Source: Noviherbaspirillum sp. L7-7A
GTDB taxonomy: Bacteria; Pseudomonadota; Gammaproteobacteria; Burkholderiales; Burkholderiaceae_D
DNA length: 64,000 nt
Direction: 5' to 3'
Assembly (NCBI RefSeq): GCF_019052805.1
Contig: NZ_JAHQRJ010000001.1
Span: 2,108,001-2,172,000 of the forward strand
Shown: in pieces, positions 26,505-35,954 of the stretch
How positions within the stretch are numbered: position 1 is the first letter of the stretch
How the letters are laid out: each line of letters starts with the position of its first letter
Translations under genes and position numbers: made by a program
Notes under the pieces: generated by a model
The model's input: only the letters and a program-made list of their open reading frames with translations
Databases searched by the model: none
Told to the model about the DNA's origin: nothing

Positions 26505-26652
26505 AAAATTCTGGCGGATTTTTGTTTTTATAAACAAGATTTGCACTCCGAAGCAGGAATTCCGAAAATTTCGGCTTCGCTTTGTTCGCTCAAAAAAACT
26601 GGAATTTCTTACAATTCTGGTTATTGAATTGCATCGCATCGGGGAGAGCGAA
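26505..26652 (+). promoter_or_regulatory. AT-rich dadA upstream region with palindrome and -10 box
   Basis: This short stretch is far more AT-rich than its neighbours. It contains the perfect inverted repeat CCGAAA-A-TTTCGG (26562-26574) and TACAAT at 26610-26615 as a possible -10. Lrp-type regulators prefer AT-rich DNA, and an Lrp gene lies just beyond dadA, so regulation by it is a reasonable inference. Confidence 0.4.
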
Positions 26653-27969
26653 ATGAAGGTCATGGTTCTGGGTTCGGGCATTATCGGGACGGCATCCGCG
26701 TGGTTTCTGCGCCAGGCCGGTCATGACGTCACCGTGATCGAGCGCCAGCCCGGCGCCGCGCAGGAGACCAGCTTCGCCAACGGCTGCCAGATCTCGGTGT
26801 CGCACGCCGAACCCTGGGCCAATCCGGCCGCGCCGATGAAGGTGCTGAAATGGCTGGGCCGGGAAGATGCGCCGCTGCTGTTCCGGCTGCGCCCGGAATG
26901 GCTGCAATGGCGCTGGGGCCTGCAATTCCTGCGCGAATGCACGGCCGCCCGCACCGACCACAACATCCGCCAGATCGTCGCCCTCTGCGAATACAGCCGC
27001 CAGACGCTGCAGGCGGTGCGCGCCGAAACCGGCATCGACTACGACCACCTGACCCGCGGCATCCTGCATTTCTATACCGAGCAGCGCGACTTCGACGAGT
27101 CGCTGCGCGCCGCCAAGCTGATGCGCGACCTTGGCTGTCCGCGTCAGTCCATCGATGCCGACGAGGTCGTGCGCATCGAGCCCGCGCTGGCCGCCTCGCG
27201 CGAGCGCATCGTCGGCGGCGACTACACCGCCACCGATGAGTCGGGCGACGTCTACAAGTTCACCACGGGCTTGGCCGCCCGCGCCGAACAGGCTGGCGTG
27301 GCATTCCGCTTCAACACCACCGTGACCCGGCTGCTGACCGAAGGCGCCGGCGCTTCCGCACGCATCACCGGCGTGGAAGTGATCGACGAACACGGGGTGC
27401 ACCGGACCCTGCGCGCAGATGCCTATGTGATGGCGATGGGCAGCTTCAGCGAGGCTCTGCTGAAGCCGCTGGGCATCGACCTGATGATCTATCCAGGCAA
27501 GGGCTACTCGGCAACCTACAAGGTGACCAACCCGGCCGCCGCGCCTTCGGTCTCGCTGACCGACGACGGCTACAAGCTGGTGGTGTCGCGACTGGGCGAC
27601 CGGCTGCGGGTGGCCGGCACCTGCGAGCTCAACGGCTACACCCGCGAACTCAACACCACCCGCTGCGAAGCCATCACCCGCCGCACCCGCGAGCTGTTCG
27701 CGGATGCCTGCGACTACGACAACCCGGCTTACTGGACGGGCCTGCGCCCGCTGACGCCGTCCAACGTGCCGTATGTGGGCAAGAGCCGCTACGGCAACCT
27801 GTTCCTCAACACCGGCCACGGCACGCTGGGCTGGACCATGGGCTGCGGCTCGGGACGCGCCATCGCCGAGATCGTATCGGGCCGCCAGCCCGAGGTGGAC
27901 TTTGCCTTCACCGGCATGGAACGCCCGCGTGGCGCCGCCTTCCCGGGCAAGCAGGTGGCAAGCGCCTGA
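26653..27969 (+). CDS. dadA: D-amino acid dehydrogenase (small/FAD subunit)
   Basis: A membrane-associated flavoenzyme (438 aa) that oxidises D-amino acids, notably D-alanine, to 2-oxo acids and passes electrons to the respiratory chain. The FAD Rossmann motif MVLGSGIIGTASAW is at the N-terminus, the glycine-rich TSFANGCQISVSHAEPW follows (about 38), and the C-terminal FAD segment NLFLNTGHGTLGWTMGCGSG is near 385. ATG 26653 is preferred to an upstream ATG at 26629 because the dinucleotide fold must start the protein and GGGAGAG lies just ahead. A convergent Lrp-type regulator follows, a pairing typical of dad loci. Confidence 0.92.
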   Translation: MKVMVLGSGIIGTASAWFLRQAGHDVTVIERQPGAAQETSFANGCQISVSHAEPWANPAAPMKVLKWLGREDAPLLFRLRPEWLQWRWGLQFLRECTAARTDHNIRQIVALCEYSRQTLQAVRAETGIDYDHLTRGILHFYTEQRDFDESLRAAKLMRDLGCPRQSIDADEVVRIEPALAASRERIVGGDYTATDESGDVYKFTTGLAARAEQAGVAFRFNTTVTRLLTEGAGASARITGVEVIDEHGVHRTLRADAYVMAMGSFSEALLKPLGIDLMIYPGKGYSATYKVTNPAAAPSVSLTDDGYKLVVSRLGDRLRVAGTCELNGYTRELNTTRCEAITRRTRELFADACDYDNPAYWTGLRPLTPSNVPYVGKSRYGNLFLNTGHGTLGWTMGCGSGRAIAEIVSGRQPEVDFAFTGMERPRGAAFPGKQVASA

Positions 27970-28029
27970 CGCATCGGGCATCGCCGCAGGCTGCACAGCA
28001 GGGGCGCCGATGTGGCGCCCCTGGCTTTT

Positions 28030-28539
28030 CTAGCGTTCCGCCCTGACCTGCACTTCGGCCGCCTTTTCATCGAATGCAATGCGGGTGACGAACTTGGCGC
28101 GCTTCATCGGGAAGCGCGACTGGAAATGCCGCACATTGCCCGAACCCGAAATGGCCCTGCGCACGAACTGGTAATACGCATCCATGTCCAGTACGTGCAC
28201 CACCAGGAAGTAGTCGTAATCCCCCGACACGAAATAGCATTGCAGCACCTCGGCCTCGCGGTTCATGCGGGCCTCGAACTCCTTCATCTGCTCATCCGAC
28301 TGGTTGTTCAGCGACACCTCAAGAAAGGCCATCATGCCGTAGCCGATCGCGAACGGGTCCACCAGCGCGACATCGGCGCTGATGATGCCGGCCTCGCGCA
28401 GATCGCGCACCCGGCGCAGGCAGGTCGGCTGCGATACATGCACCTTGTCGGCCAGTTCCCTGGTCGGTATCTGGTTGTCCTTCTGCAGAAGGTTGAGGAT
28501 CTTGCGGTCGACCTTGTCTAGCGAGCGGGATATGGGCAT
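28030..28539 (-). CDS. Lrp/AsnC-family transcriptional regulator
   Basis: A 169-aa feast/famine regulator. The N-terminal helix-turn-helix (LDKVDRKILNLLQKDNQIPTRELADKVHVSQPTCLRRVRDL split across two helices, about 7-47) is followed by the ligand-binding RAM domain (about 75-150; CYFVSGDYDYFLVV is its core strand). The start ATG 28539 gives the standard length. It converges on dadA, 60 nt apart, and is divergent from the two substrate-binding-protein genes, so it could control amino-acid catabolism at both. Confidence 0.85.
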   Translation of the reverse strand: MPISRSLDKVDRKILNLLQKDNQIPTRELADKVHVSQPTCLRRVRDLREAGIISADVALVDPFAIGYGMMAFLEVSLNNQSDEQMKEFEARMNREAEVLQCYFVSGDYDYFLVVHVLDMDAYYQFVRRAISGSGNVRHFQSRFPMKRAKFVTRIAFDEKAAEVQVRAER

Positions 28540-28878
28540 GGCGATGTGTGTATGGACCGACGGATGCAGGCACTGCCGCGGTGAATGAAGGGAAGACGCC
28601 CGTGCAAGTCTACTGCCTGGGCGCCGGTTGCAGCAACCGTGCATGGCTGCAATCGTCACAGCCGGCATCCTTCCGCAGGCACATACTTTCAGCAACGGTT
28701 CCGGACGGGCGTCGTGGTCGAACAAGACGCGACGGCAGGTGACGAAACAGGGACATTGCCACAAGGCCGAACTTCACGCCAATGCCACAGCGATGCCAGC
28801 AGGCGATCGCTGGCCCGGCACCAGGCCAGAGCGTCGTGGCAAAGGTCGGCCACCTCAATCTCCAGGAGCAAATCCATC
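28540..28878. promoter_or_regulatory. 339-bp region between the Lrp gene and the first binding protein
   Basis: I see no credible gene here. GGTTGC-A-GCAACC at 28626-28638 is a perfect 6+1+6 inverted repeat about 90 nt upstream of the Lrp start and could be an operator. AGGAG at 28864-28868 is the ribosome-binding site of the binding-protein gene. No convincing -35/-10 pair was found. Confidence 0.35.
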
Positions 28879-30021
28879 ATGCAGTTCATGTCAAGAAAAG
28901 GTTTTGTCGCAACCGTCATCGCACTCCTCTGCGGCGCCGCGCTTGCGCAGGAAACCGTAGTCCGTCTGGGCCATGTGGCGCCGATGTCCGGCGAGCAGTC
29001 GCATTACGGCCGGGACAATGCCAACGGCGCCATCCTCGCTGTTGAGGATCTGAATGCAAAGGGCATCACCATAGGCGGCAAAAAGGTCAGGTTTGAATTG
29101 CTGAATGAAGACGATGCCGCCGATCCCAAGCAAGGCACGGCGGCGGCGTACAAGCTGGTCGATGCCAAGGTCAACGGCGTGATCGGCCATCTCAATTCCG
29201 GCACCACCATTCCCGCCTCGCGTATTTATCACGACGCACGCATTCCGCAGATCACGGCTACGGCCACCAATCCGAAATACACCCACCAGGGCTACGACAC
29301 CACGTTCCGTCTTGTAGCGAACGACGGCCAACTCGGCGGCAAGCTGGGCAGGTATGCAATCGAGACTCTGAAGGCCAGAAACATCGCCGTCATCGACGAC
29401 CGTACCGCCTACGGCCAGGGCGTGTCCAGCGAGTTCATCAAGGGCGCCAGGGCAGCCCTGCCTAGCGTCCAGATCAGCCAGGAGTACACCACCGACAAGG
29501 CCACCGACTTCACCGCCCTGCTCACCACCATCAAGGGCAAGCATCCGGACATCATTTTTTTTGGCGGCACCGACAACGTCGGCGGCCCCATGCTGCGCCA
29601 GATGAAGCAGTTGCGCATCAATGCCAAATTCATGGGCAGCGATGCCATCTGCACCACCGGGCTGCCTGAACTGGCGGGCGACGCGCTGATCGACAACCAG
29701 GTGATCTGCCTCGAGGCCGGCGTCAGCGAAACCAGTGCAAAGAGCATGGCGCAGTTCAACGGACGCTACAGGAAGCGATTCGATATGGACGTGCGCCAGT
29801 ATGCACCTTATGTCTATGACGCGGTGATGACCATGGTGGCCGCCATGCAGAAGGCCGACTCGGCCGAGCCGGCGAAGTACCTGCCCGAACTGGCCGGGAT
29901 CAGCTACGACGGCATTACCGGCCCGATCGCCTTTGATGCCAACGGCGATATCAGGGACCGAGCGCTGGTCCTGTTCACCTACAAGGGCGGCAGGAAGGAA
30001 AGGATCGCCGTTGTCAGGTAA
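28879..30021 (+). CDS. Periplasmic branched-chain-type amino acid binding protein, copy A
   Basis: A LivJ/LivK-like solute-binding protein (380 aa) of an ABC importer. The signal peptide ends ALAQ (cleavage near residue 23), then ETVVRLGHVAPMSG and YGRDNANGAILAVEDLN at the start of the type I periplasmic-binding fold. SGTTIPASRIYHDARIPQITA includes the usual ligand-contact segment. It is closely similar throughout to the next gene, so a tandem duplication is clear. No permease or ATPase gene is adjacent. The sequence is more divergent in basic residues (RKERIAVVR at its end) than copy B. Confidence 0.88.
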   Translation: MQFMSRKGFVATVIALLCGAALAQETVVRLGHVAPMSGEQSHYGRDNANGAILAVEDLNAKGITIGGKKVRFELLNEDDAADPKQGTAAAYKLVDAKVNGVIGHLNSGTTIPASRIYHDARIPQITATATNPKYTHQGYDTTFRLVANDGQLGGKLGRYAIETLKARNIAVIDDRTAYGQGVSSEFIKGARAALPSVQISQEYTTDKATDFTALLTTIKGKHPDIIFFGGTDNVGGPMLRQMKQLRINAKFMGSDAICTTGLPELAGDALIDNQVICLEAGVSETSAKSMAQFNGRYRKRFDMDVRQYAPYVYDAVMTMVAAMQKADSAEPAKYLPELAGISYDGITGPIAFDANGDIRDRALVLFTYKGGRKERIAVVR

Positions 30022-30040
30022 AAGGTAATACAGACAAACA

Positions 30041-30065
30041 AAACGCCGGCCTGAAGCCGGCGTTG
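30041..30065 (+). terminator. Hairpin after binding protein A
   Basis: AACGCCGGC pairs with GCCGGCGTT around CTGA, just past the stop. The T-run is poor (GTTGTCG), so termination may be weak. The stem is nearly the same as that after copy B, so the duplication probably included the downstream hairpin. Confidence 0.5.
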
Positions 30066-30293
30066 TCGCATCTGGCAACGCATTCGATTCGGGAATCATT
30101 CGTTTCACTGCGGCATGTTCAACAACCGACTGCAGCTTTTTGCAAAGCGCGCCAGGACCGGCAATTCGAGCTTTCAGAAAATCAGCAGAAAGCTGCATAA
30201 TGACGCGGCACCAGGATACCGCCGGGGATACACGACACCCTGTCTCCGGCATTGCGGCAACCATTGAAGACTTCAATCCTCAGGAGGAAATCC

Positions 30294-31439
30294 ATGCAGT
30301 TCATTCCAAAAATGCTTCCCGTCGCAGCCGCCGTCGCCCTGCTCTCCGGTTCCGCGCTTGCACAGGAAACCGTGATCCGTCTGGGCCATGTGGCGCCCAT
30401 GTCGGGCGGACAGGCGCACTATGGCCGCGACAATGCCAACGGCGCCATCCTGGCTGTCGAAGACCTCAATGCCAAGGGCGTGACCATAGGCGGCAAGAAG
30501 GTCAAGTTTGAACTGGTCAATGAAGACGACGCCGCCGATCCCAAGCAGGGCACCGCGGTGGCGCAGAAGCTGGTCGACGCCAAGGTCAACGGCGTGATAG
30601 GCCACCTGAACTCGGGCACGACCATTCCCGCTTCCCGCATCTATCACGATGCAGGCATCCCGCAGATCTCGCCTTCGGCCACCAATCCGCAATACACCAA
30701 GCAGGGCTACAAGACCGCCTTTCGCGTGGTGGCCAATGACGGCCAGCTTGGCGGCACGCTGGGCAAGTATGCGATCGAGACCCTGAAGGCCAAGAACATT
30801 GCCGTCATCGACGACCGTACCGCCTACGGCCAGGGCGTGGCCAGCGAGTTCGTCAAGGGCGCCAAGGCCGCCCTGCCCGGCGTGCAGATCACCCAGCAGT
30901 ACACCACCGACAAGGCCACCGACTTCAATGCCATCCTGACCGCCATCAAGGGCAAGAACCCGGACATCGTCTTCTTCGGCGGCATGGACAACGTTGGCGG
31001 CCCGATGCTGCGCCAGATGAAGCAGCTGGGCATCAATGCCAAGTTCATGGGCGGCGATGGCATCTGCACCACCGAACTGCCGAAGCTGGCCGGGGACGGC
31101 TTGAGCGACAGCCAAGTGGTCTGCGCCGAGGCCGGCGGCGTCACCGGCGCCAAGGAAAAGGACATGGCGCAATTCATCGAACGCTACAAGAAGCGCTTCA
31201 ACATCGATGTGCAGCTGTATGCGCCGTATGTCTACGATGCGGTGATGACCATGGCGACCGCCATGCAGAAGGCCAATTCGGCCGAGCCGGCAAAGTACCT
31301 GCCTGAACTGGCCAAGGTCAGCTATGACGGCGTCACCGGCCCGATCACCTTCGACAGCAAGGGCGACATCAAGGAAGGCACTTTGACGCTGTTCACCTTC
31401 AAAGGCGGCAAGAAGGAAAAGATCGCCGTCGTCAAGTAA
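30294..31439 (+). CDS. Periplasmic branched-chain-type amino acid binding protein, copy B
   Basis: The second tandem paralogue (381 aa) has the same architecture: a signal peptide ending GSALAQ, ETVIRLGHVAPMSGG, SGTTIPASRIYHDAGIPQ, DDRTAYGQGVASEF and GPMLRQMKQLGINAKFMG. The ribosome-binding site AGGAGG at 30282-30287 is stronger than that of copy A, so it may be the more highly expressed one. The roughly 270-bp gap between the copies holds a weak terminator and possibly an own promoter (CATAAT near 30197). The ligand is not deducible; Leu/Ile/Val or an aromatic acid are options. Confidence 0.9.
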   Translation: MQFIPKMLPVAAAVALLSGSALAQETVIRLGHVAPMSGGQAHYGRDNANGAILAVEDLNAKGVTIGGKKVKFELVNEDDAADPKQGTAVAQKLVDAKVNGVIGHLNSGTTIPASRIYHDAGIPQISPSATNPQYTKQGYKTAFRVVANDGQLGGTLGKYAIETLKAKNIAVIDDRTAYGQGVASEFVKGAKAALPGVQITQQYTTDKATDFNAILTAIKGKNPDIVFFGGMDNVGGPMLRQMKQLGINAKFMGGDGICTTELPKLAGDGLSDSQVVCAEAGGVTGAKEKDMAQFIERYKKRFNIDVQLYAPYVYDAVMTMATAMQKANSAEPAKYLPELAKVSYDGVTGPITFDSKGDIKEGTLTLFTFKGGKKEKIAVVK

Positions 31440-31468
31440 GGCCCATCGCGGCAATCCGATCCGCAAAT

Positions 31469-31499
31469 GAAAAACGCCGGCTTCAAGCCGGCGTTTTTA
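31469..31499. terminator. Strong bidirectional terminator after binding protein B
   Basis: AAAAACGCCGGCTT pairs with AAGCCGGCGTTTTT around CA, giving A- and T-runs on both sides. It serves the binding-protein gene and the convergent cytochrome c gene. Confidence 0.88.
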
Positions 31500-31513
31500 T
31501 CATTCCCTCAAGC

Positions 31514-31822
31514 TTACTTCTGCGCCAGAATCCACTTCACCAGGGTATGCGCCTCAGCTTCGGTCACCTGGGTGTTGGCCGGCATTGGAACCGGGCCCCA
31601 GACGCCGCCGCCGCCCTTCAGGACCTTCTGGACCAGCTTGTCCTCAGCATCCTTCTGGCCGGCATATTTGGCAGCCACATCCTTGAAGGCCGGACCCACC
31701 ACCTTGTTGGCCACCGCATGGCAGGCCATGCAATTTTTCGCTTTCGCCAGGTCGGCATTTGCCATGGCGGCATTCGATGCCAGTGCGCTGGCGGCAAGGC
31801 CGATGAACAACAGAGCTTTCAT
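31514..31822 (-). CDS. Small class I cytochrome c (c5/c551-like)
   Basis: A periplasmic mono-heme cytochrome c of 102 aa with an N-terminal signal peptide (LLFIGLAASALASNAAMA). The heme attachment motif is NCMACHAVANKVVGP (CxxCH, about residue 32) and the axial Met lies in VWGPVPMPAN (about 78). It would shuttle electrons in respiration. It is transcribed leftward as a single gene, sharing a terminator with the upstream binding-protein gene; the upstream GATTCTCCTGGG complement gives GGAGAATC as ribosome-binding site. Confidence 0.9.
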   Translation of the reverse strand: MKALLFIGLAASALASNAAMANADLAKAKNCMACHAVANKVVGPAFKDVAAKYAGQKDAEDKLVQKVLKGGGGVWGPVPMPANTQVTEAEAHTLVKWILAQK

Positions 31823-31938
31823 TCGATTCTCCTGGGTATCCATATAGGTTATTGTTGCGGGGCTACATTATCACACGGCCCAAGCCCCCTTGTTGACCGT
31901 TACAGAGTTTAACAATAAGCTGCCGCAAAGGAGTTTCC

Positions 31939-32160
31939 ATGCTGTTGATCATCCTCATCGCGGCCCTCAGTGTGCTGCGTTTCCTTGAAATCGGGCCTGT
32001 CGCCGAGCTGTCGTGGTGGTGGATCGGCGCCCTTTTCGTCGTCGCCTTCCTCTGGTTCGAATACATTGAAAAAATGTTCGGCCTCGACAAGCGCCGCGCC
32101 CATGACCAGTCCGACGAAACCAGGCGCAAGCGGGTCGACTCCACCTTCAGGAAAAAATGA
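31939..32160 (+). CDS. Small Trp-rich membrane protein (TIGR04438-like)
   Basis: A 73-aa protein with two hydrophobic helices (about 2-16 and 27-43) around the tryptophan cluster LSWWWIGALF, then a basic, charged tail (LDKRRAHDQSDETRRKRV). The pattern fits the small Trp-rich protein family found across Betaproteobacteria, of unknown function. AAGGAG sits 8 nt ahead of the ATG. It is divergent from the cytochrome c gene, with 116 nt between them. Confidence 0.75.
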   Translation: MLLIILIAALSVLRFLEIGPVAELSWWWIGALFVVAFLWFEYIEKMFGLDKRRAHDQSDETRRKRVDSTFRKK

Positions 32161-32260
32161 ACTTGGTCGGCATGGCGTGACGCAGTTTTCCGTGATGTGC
32201 GCGGCCTGTTGCAGTTGCGTCGGAAGGCTGCATCAATCGTAAAGGTGCGTGGCTCGTAGG

Positions 32261-32285
32261 GCGTAATACCCGAAGGGCATTACGC
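32261..32285. repeat. Palindromic hairpin repeat 1
   Basis: GCGTAATACCC pairs with GGGCATTACGC around GAA (one mismatch). Its composition and layout match the second hairpin 50 bp downstream, so both look like units of a dispersed palindromic repeat. Confidence 0.6.
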
Positions 32286-32334
32286 GCGTCGCAAACCCGA
32301 ACGGCATAGCCACCCGCCTCCTCGATCGAAAAGC

Positions 32335-32363
32335 GGTGCAATGCCCCTGCGGGGTATTGCACC
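32335..32363. repeat. Palindromic hairpin repeat 2
   Basis: GGTGCAATGCCCC pairs with GGGGTATTGCACC around TGC (one G·T/A mismatch). With hairpin 1 it shares the core (T)AATrCCC…GGGyATTr. The pair occupies the otherwise empty 297-bp gap downstream of the Trp-rich protein gene and ilvD. Confidence 0.6.
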
Positions 32364-32378
32364 CTGCAAGCCGCGCAC

Positions 32379-32424
32379 AAAAAACGCTTCCGGCGCCTGA
32401 TCCCAGGCGCCGGAAGCGTTTTTG
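32379..32424. terminator. Bidirectional terminator downstream of ilvD
   Basis: AAAACGCTTCCGGCGCCTG pairs with CAGGCGCCGGAAGCGTTTT around a short loop, with A-runs and T-runs at the two ends. On the minus strand it follows the ilvD stop by about 35 nt. Confidence 0.85.
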
Positions 32425-32457
32425 GTTGATGCCGGAAGCAAGCCCGGCAATACTGCA

Positions 32458-34131
32458 TCAGCCCGTGATGGCGCCCTTGCTCGCCGGCGCGGCCAGCGCG
32501 GAGAACTTCGCCAGCACGCCACGGGTATAGCGCGGCGCAGGCTGCTTCCACTCCGCGCGGCGACGGGCGATTTCCTCTTCCGTCACATTGAGCTGAATCA
32601 GCAGCGCATGCGCATCGATGGTCACCGAATCGCCTTCCTTGACCAGGGCGATGGTGCCGCCCACGAAGGCTTCCGGCGCCACATGGCCAACCACCATGCC
32701 CCAGGTGCCGCCCGAGAAGCGGCCGTCGGTGATCAGGCCGACCGATTCGCCGAGGCCCTTGCCGATCAGCGCCGACGTAGGCGCCAGCATCTCCGGCATG
32801 CCCGGTCCGCCCTTCGGGCCGAGATAGCGCAGGATCAGCACATCGCCCGCCTGGATCTTGTCGCCCAGGATCGCATCCATGGCGGAAGGTTCATCATCGA
32901 ATACCCGTGCCGGGCCGGTGATGACCGGATTCTTCAGGCCGGTGATCTTGGCCACGGCGCCTTCAATGGCCAGATTGCCTTTCAGGATGGCCAGATGGCC
33001 CTCGTCGTACAGCGCGCGGTCGATGGTGCGGATCACGTCCTGGTCGGCGCGCGGCACATCGGGCACGTCGGCCAGTTCCTCGGCCAGCGTGCGGCCGGTG
33101 ATGGTGATGCAGTCGCCGTGCAGCAGGCCAGCCTTGAGCAGCACCTTCATGACCTGCGGAATGCCGCCGGCCTTGTGCAGGTCGGTCGCCACATATTTGC
33201 CGGACGGCTTCAGGTCGCAGATCACCGGCACCTTCTTGCGCATGCGCTCGAAGTCGTCCAGCGACCATTCGACGCCGGCCACGTCGGCGATGGCCAGGTA
33301 GTGCAGCACCGCGTTGGTCGAACCGCCGGTTGCCATGATCACGGCAACCGCATTCTCGATCGCCTTCTTGGTGACGATGTCGCGCGGCTTCAGGTCGCGC
33401 TTGACCGCCTCGACCAGCACCCGCGCCGACTCGGCGGCGGAGCCGACCTTTTCATCGTCCGGATTGGCCATGGTGGAGGAATACATCAGCGCCATGCCCA
33501 GCGCCTCGAACGAGGACGACATGGTGTTGGCGGTGTACATGCCGCCGCAGGAGCCGGACGACGGGCAGGCATTGCGCTCGATGCCGTCGAAGTCTTCCTG
33601 CGACATGCGGCCCGCGGTGAATTCGCCGACGGCTTCGAAGGCCGAGACGATGGTCAAGTCCTTGCCCTTCCAGTTGCCCGGCTTGATGGTGCCGCCATAC
33701 ACATAGATGCTGGGCACGTTGGTGCGCAGCATGCCTATCATGCCGCCCGGCATATTCTTGTCGCAGCCGCCGATGACCACGCAGCCATCCATCCACTGGC
33801 CATTGACCACGGTTTCAATGCAGTCGGCAATGACTTCGCGCGAAATCAGCGAATACTTCATGCCTTCGGTGCCCATGGACATGCCGTCGGAGATGGTCGG
33901 CGTGCCGAACACCTGGGGATTGGCGCCTGCGTCCTTGACCGCCTTGATGGCGATGTCGGCCAGCTTCTGCAGGCCGGAATTGCAGGGTGTGATGGTGGAG
34001 TGGCCATTCGCAATGCCGATCATGGGCTTGTCGAAGTCAGCCTTTTCATAGCCCATCGCGTAGTACATCGAACGGTTGGGGCTGCGGGCCACGCCCTGGG
34101 TAACGTTTTTTGAGCGGCGATTGAATGCCAT
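32458..34131 (-). CDS. ilvD: Dihydroxy-acid dehydratase
   Basis: This Fe-S dehydratase (557 aa) converts 2,3-dihydroxy-isovalerate and its homologue to the 2-oxo acids that precede Val, Leu and Ile. Cluster cysteines are seen in ITPCNSG (about 48), [16 protein letters not shown] (about 120) and [16 protein letters not shown] (about 190); [14 protein letters not shown] (about 470) is the C-terminal signature. The start ATG 34131 gives [12 protein letters not shown]; upstream codons lack similarity. It is divergent from a LysR-type regulator gene with 92 bp between the starts, an arrangement conserved in related genomes as far as I recall. Confidence 0.95.
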   Translation of the reverse strand: MAFNRRSKNVTQGVARSPNRSMYYAMGYEKADFDKPMIGIANGHSTITPCNSGLQKLADIAIKAVKDAGANPQVFGTPTISDGMSMGTEGMKYSLISREVIADCIETVVNGQWMDGCVVIGGCDKNMPGGMIGMLRTNVPSIYVYGGTIKPGNWKGKDLTIVSAFEAVGEFTAGRMSQEDFDGIERNACPSSGSCGGMYTANTMSSSFEALGMALMYSSTMANPDDEKVGSAAESARVLVEAVKRDLKPRDIVTKKAIENAVAVIMATGGSTNAVLHYLAIADVAGVEWSLDDFERMRKKVPVICDLKPSGKYVATDLHKAGGIPQVMKVLLKAGLLHGDCITITGRTLAEELADVPDVPRADQDVIRTIDRALYDEGHLAILKGNLAIEGAVAKITGLKNPVITGPARVFDDEPSAMDAILGDKIQAGDVLILRYLGPKGGPGMPEMLAPTSALIGKGLGESVGLITDGRFSGGTWGMVVGHVAPEAFVGGTIALVKEGDSVTIDAHALLIQLNVTEEEIARRRAEWKQPAPRYTRGVLAKFSALAAPASKGAITG

Positions 34132-34223
34132 AGTGCCTCCGGAAAGTGAGCCGCTACCTTGCCTTGCCTGCGGTGCGCTGTCAAATATATCATTCACCCT
34201 CGATCAATCTCTTTTGCATATCA

Positions 34224-35126
34224 ATGAACCTGGAACTGCGCCAGTTGCGCCATTTCCTGGCGGTTGCCGAGGAAATGCATTTCGGCCGTGCGGCGCAACG
34301 CCTGCACATGACGCAGCCGCCGCTGTCGCAGAGCATCCAGGCGCTCGAAGCGCTGCTGGGTACGCCGCTGTTTGCCCGCACCAGCCGCAGCGTGACGCTG
34401 ACCCCGGCCGGCGCGGCCCTGCTGCCGCATGTGCGCCAGTTGCTGCAGGATGTGCAGGCCCTGCCCGACCTTGCCCGCCGCGCCGCCGCCGGCGAATCCG
34501 GCCGCCTGTCCCTTGCCTTCGTCTCGACCGCCGACTACAGCGTGCTGCCGCCTTTCCTGCACCGCTTTCGCACCGCCTATCCGCAAGTGCAGATCGAGCT
34601 GCGCGAAGCCACCAGCGACCTGCAGCTCGATGCGCTGGAACAGGGCGCAATCGATGTGGGCCTGCTGATTCCCCCCCTCCCCGACCGGATGAAGGACATG
34701 CTGTCGTATCGCCCCGTTTTCTCCGAACCGCTGGTGCTGGCGGTGCCCCAGGAGATGGGCGCGCCCGATGGCGCCGGGCCGCTGACGCTGCGCGCCGTGG
34801 CCGACATGCCGCTGATCATTTTCCCGCGCCGCATTGCGCCTGCCTTTCACGACGCCATCCTCGATTGCTACCGCGAGGCCGGGCTGCCGCCGCGCATCGG
34901 CCAGGAAGCGATACAGATGCAAACCATCGTCGGCCTTGTTTCGGCCGGCATGGGCATCGCTCTTGTGCCACAATCTGTGTCCAATTTAAAACGGCCGGGC
35001 GTGGCCTACCGCCAGCTGGCGGGCAAGACGGCACTGATTGAAACCGGACTCGCCTGGCGCCGCGACAATGCGTCGCCGGTGCTGCACGCTTTTTTAGAAC
35101 TGCTCGGAAAGACTCCCTTATGCTGA
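34224..35126 (+). CDS. LysR-family transcriptional regulator
   Basis: A 300-aa LysR-type regulator. The N-terminal winged helix-turn-helix is [20 protein letters not shown]…[14 protein letters not shown] split over about 4-50. The ligand-binding domain starts near 88 ([20 protein letters not shown]). Its divergent orientation to ilvD suggests it could regulate branched-chain amino-acid synthesis, but the target is inference. The start ATG 34224 is preferred to an upstream ATG at 34146 because the family starts MNLELRQLR. It overlaps lgt by 7 nt. Confidence 0.88.
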   Translation: MNLELRQLRHFLAVAEEMHFGRAAQRLHMTQPPLSQSIQALEALLGTPLFARTSRSVTLTPAGAALLPHVRQLLQDVQALPDLARRAAAGESGRLSLAFVSTADYSVLPPFLHRFRTAYPQVQIELREATSDLQLDALEQGAIDVGLLIPPLPDRMKDMLSYRPVFSEPLVLAVPQEMGAPDGAGPLTLRAVADMPLIIFPRRIAPAFHDAILDCYREAGLPPRIGQEAIQMQTIVGLVSAGMGIALVPQSVSNLKRPGVAYRQLAGKTALIETGLAWRRDNASPVLHAFLELLGKTPLC

Positions 35127-35935
35127 TACACCCGATGCCCGACCCGGTCGCGATTGCGATCGGCCCGCTTGCGATCCGCTGGTATGGCCTGATGTACCTG
35201 CTGGCCTTTGCGCTGTTCATCGGGCTGGGCCGGCTGCGCATCAGGCAGCCGCACATTGCCGCCGTCGGATGGAAGCCCGAGCATCTGGACGACATGCTGT
35301 TCTACGGCGTGCTTGGCGTCGTGGTCGGCGGCCGGCTGGGCGAGGTGCTGTTCTACAACCCGGCCTACTACTTCAGCCATCCGCTGGAAATCTTCGCGGT
35401 CTGGAAAGGCGGCATGTCCTTTCACGGCGGCTTCCTGGGCGTGATGGTGGCAATGGCGGTCTGGGGCCGGCGTCATGGCCGGCGCCTGATGGACATCATG
35501 GACTTCATCGCGCCATTGGTGCCGCTGGGTTATGCGGCCGGCCGCATCGGCAACTTCATCAATGCCGAGCTGCCCGGCCGGGTTGCCGACGCGACGCTGC
35601 CCTGGGCCATGATCTGGCCCAATGTCGACCAGCTGCCGCGCCATCCGTCGCCGATCTATCAGGCGCTGGTCGACGGCGTATTGCTGTTCATCGTGCTATG
35701 GCTGTACGCGCGCAAGCCGCGGCCGCGGCTGGCGGTCTCGGGCGTGTTTGCGCTGGGCTACGGCTGCGCCCGCTTCTTCACCGAGTACTTCCGCACGCCT
35801 GACTACGAAGTGCATTTCGCCGGCTTCACGATTTCTGCCGGCCAGATGCTGTCGCTGCCCATGATCGTTCTGGGCCTGATCCTGCTTGTCATTGCCTATC
35901 GCCGCCAGGGCAGCACCGCGCCCTCGCCTGTCTGA
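35120..35935 (+). CDS. lgt: Prolipoprotein diacylglyceryl transferase
   Basis: An inner-membrane enzyme (271 aa) that attaches diacylglycerol to the lipobox Cys of prolipoproteins. Several transmembrane segments are visible ([21 protein letters not shown] at the end). Signatures include HPMPDPVAI…IRWYGLMYL at the start, [13 protein letters not shown] (conserved His, about 100) and the Lgt signature [14 protein letters not shown] (about 143). It reads into a malonyl-CoA synthetase-like gene 19 nt downstream, so the LysR gene, lgt and that gene may form one transcript. Confidence 0.95.
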   Translation: MLIHPMPDPVAIAIGPLAIRWYGLMYLLAFALFIGLGRLRIRQPHIAAVGWKPEHLDDMLFYGVLGVVVGGRLGEVLFYNPAYYFSHPLEIFAVWKGGMSFHGGFLGVMVAMAVWGRRHGRRLMDIMDFIAPLVPLGYAAGRIGNFINAELPGRVADATLPWAMIWPNVDQLPRHPSPIYQALVDGVLLFIVLWLYARKPRPRLAVSGVFALGYGCARFFTEYFRTPDYEVHFAGFTISAGQMLSLPMIVLGLILLVIAYRRQGSTAPSPV

Positions 35936-35954
35936 CTTTGTCCCCTACCTCCGC

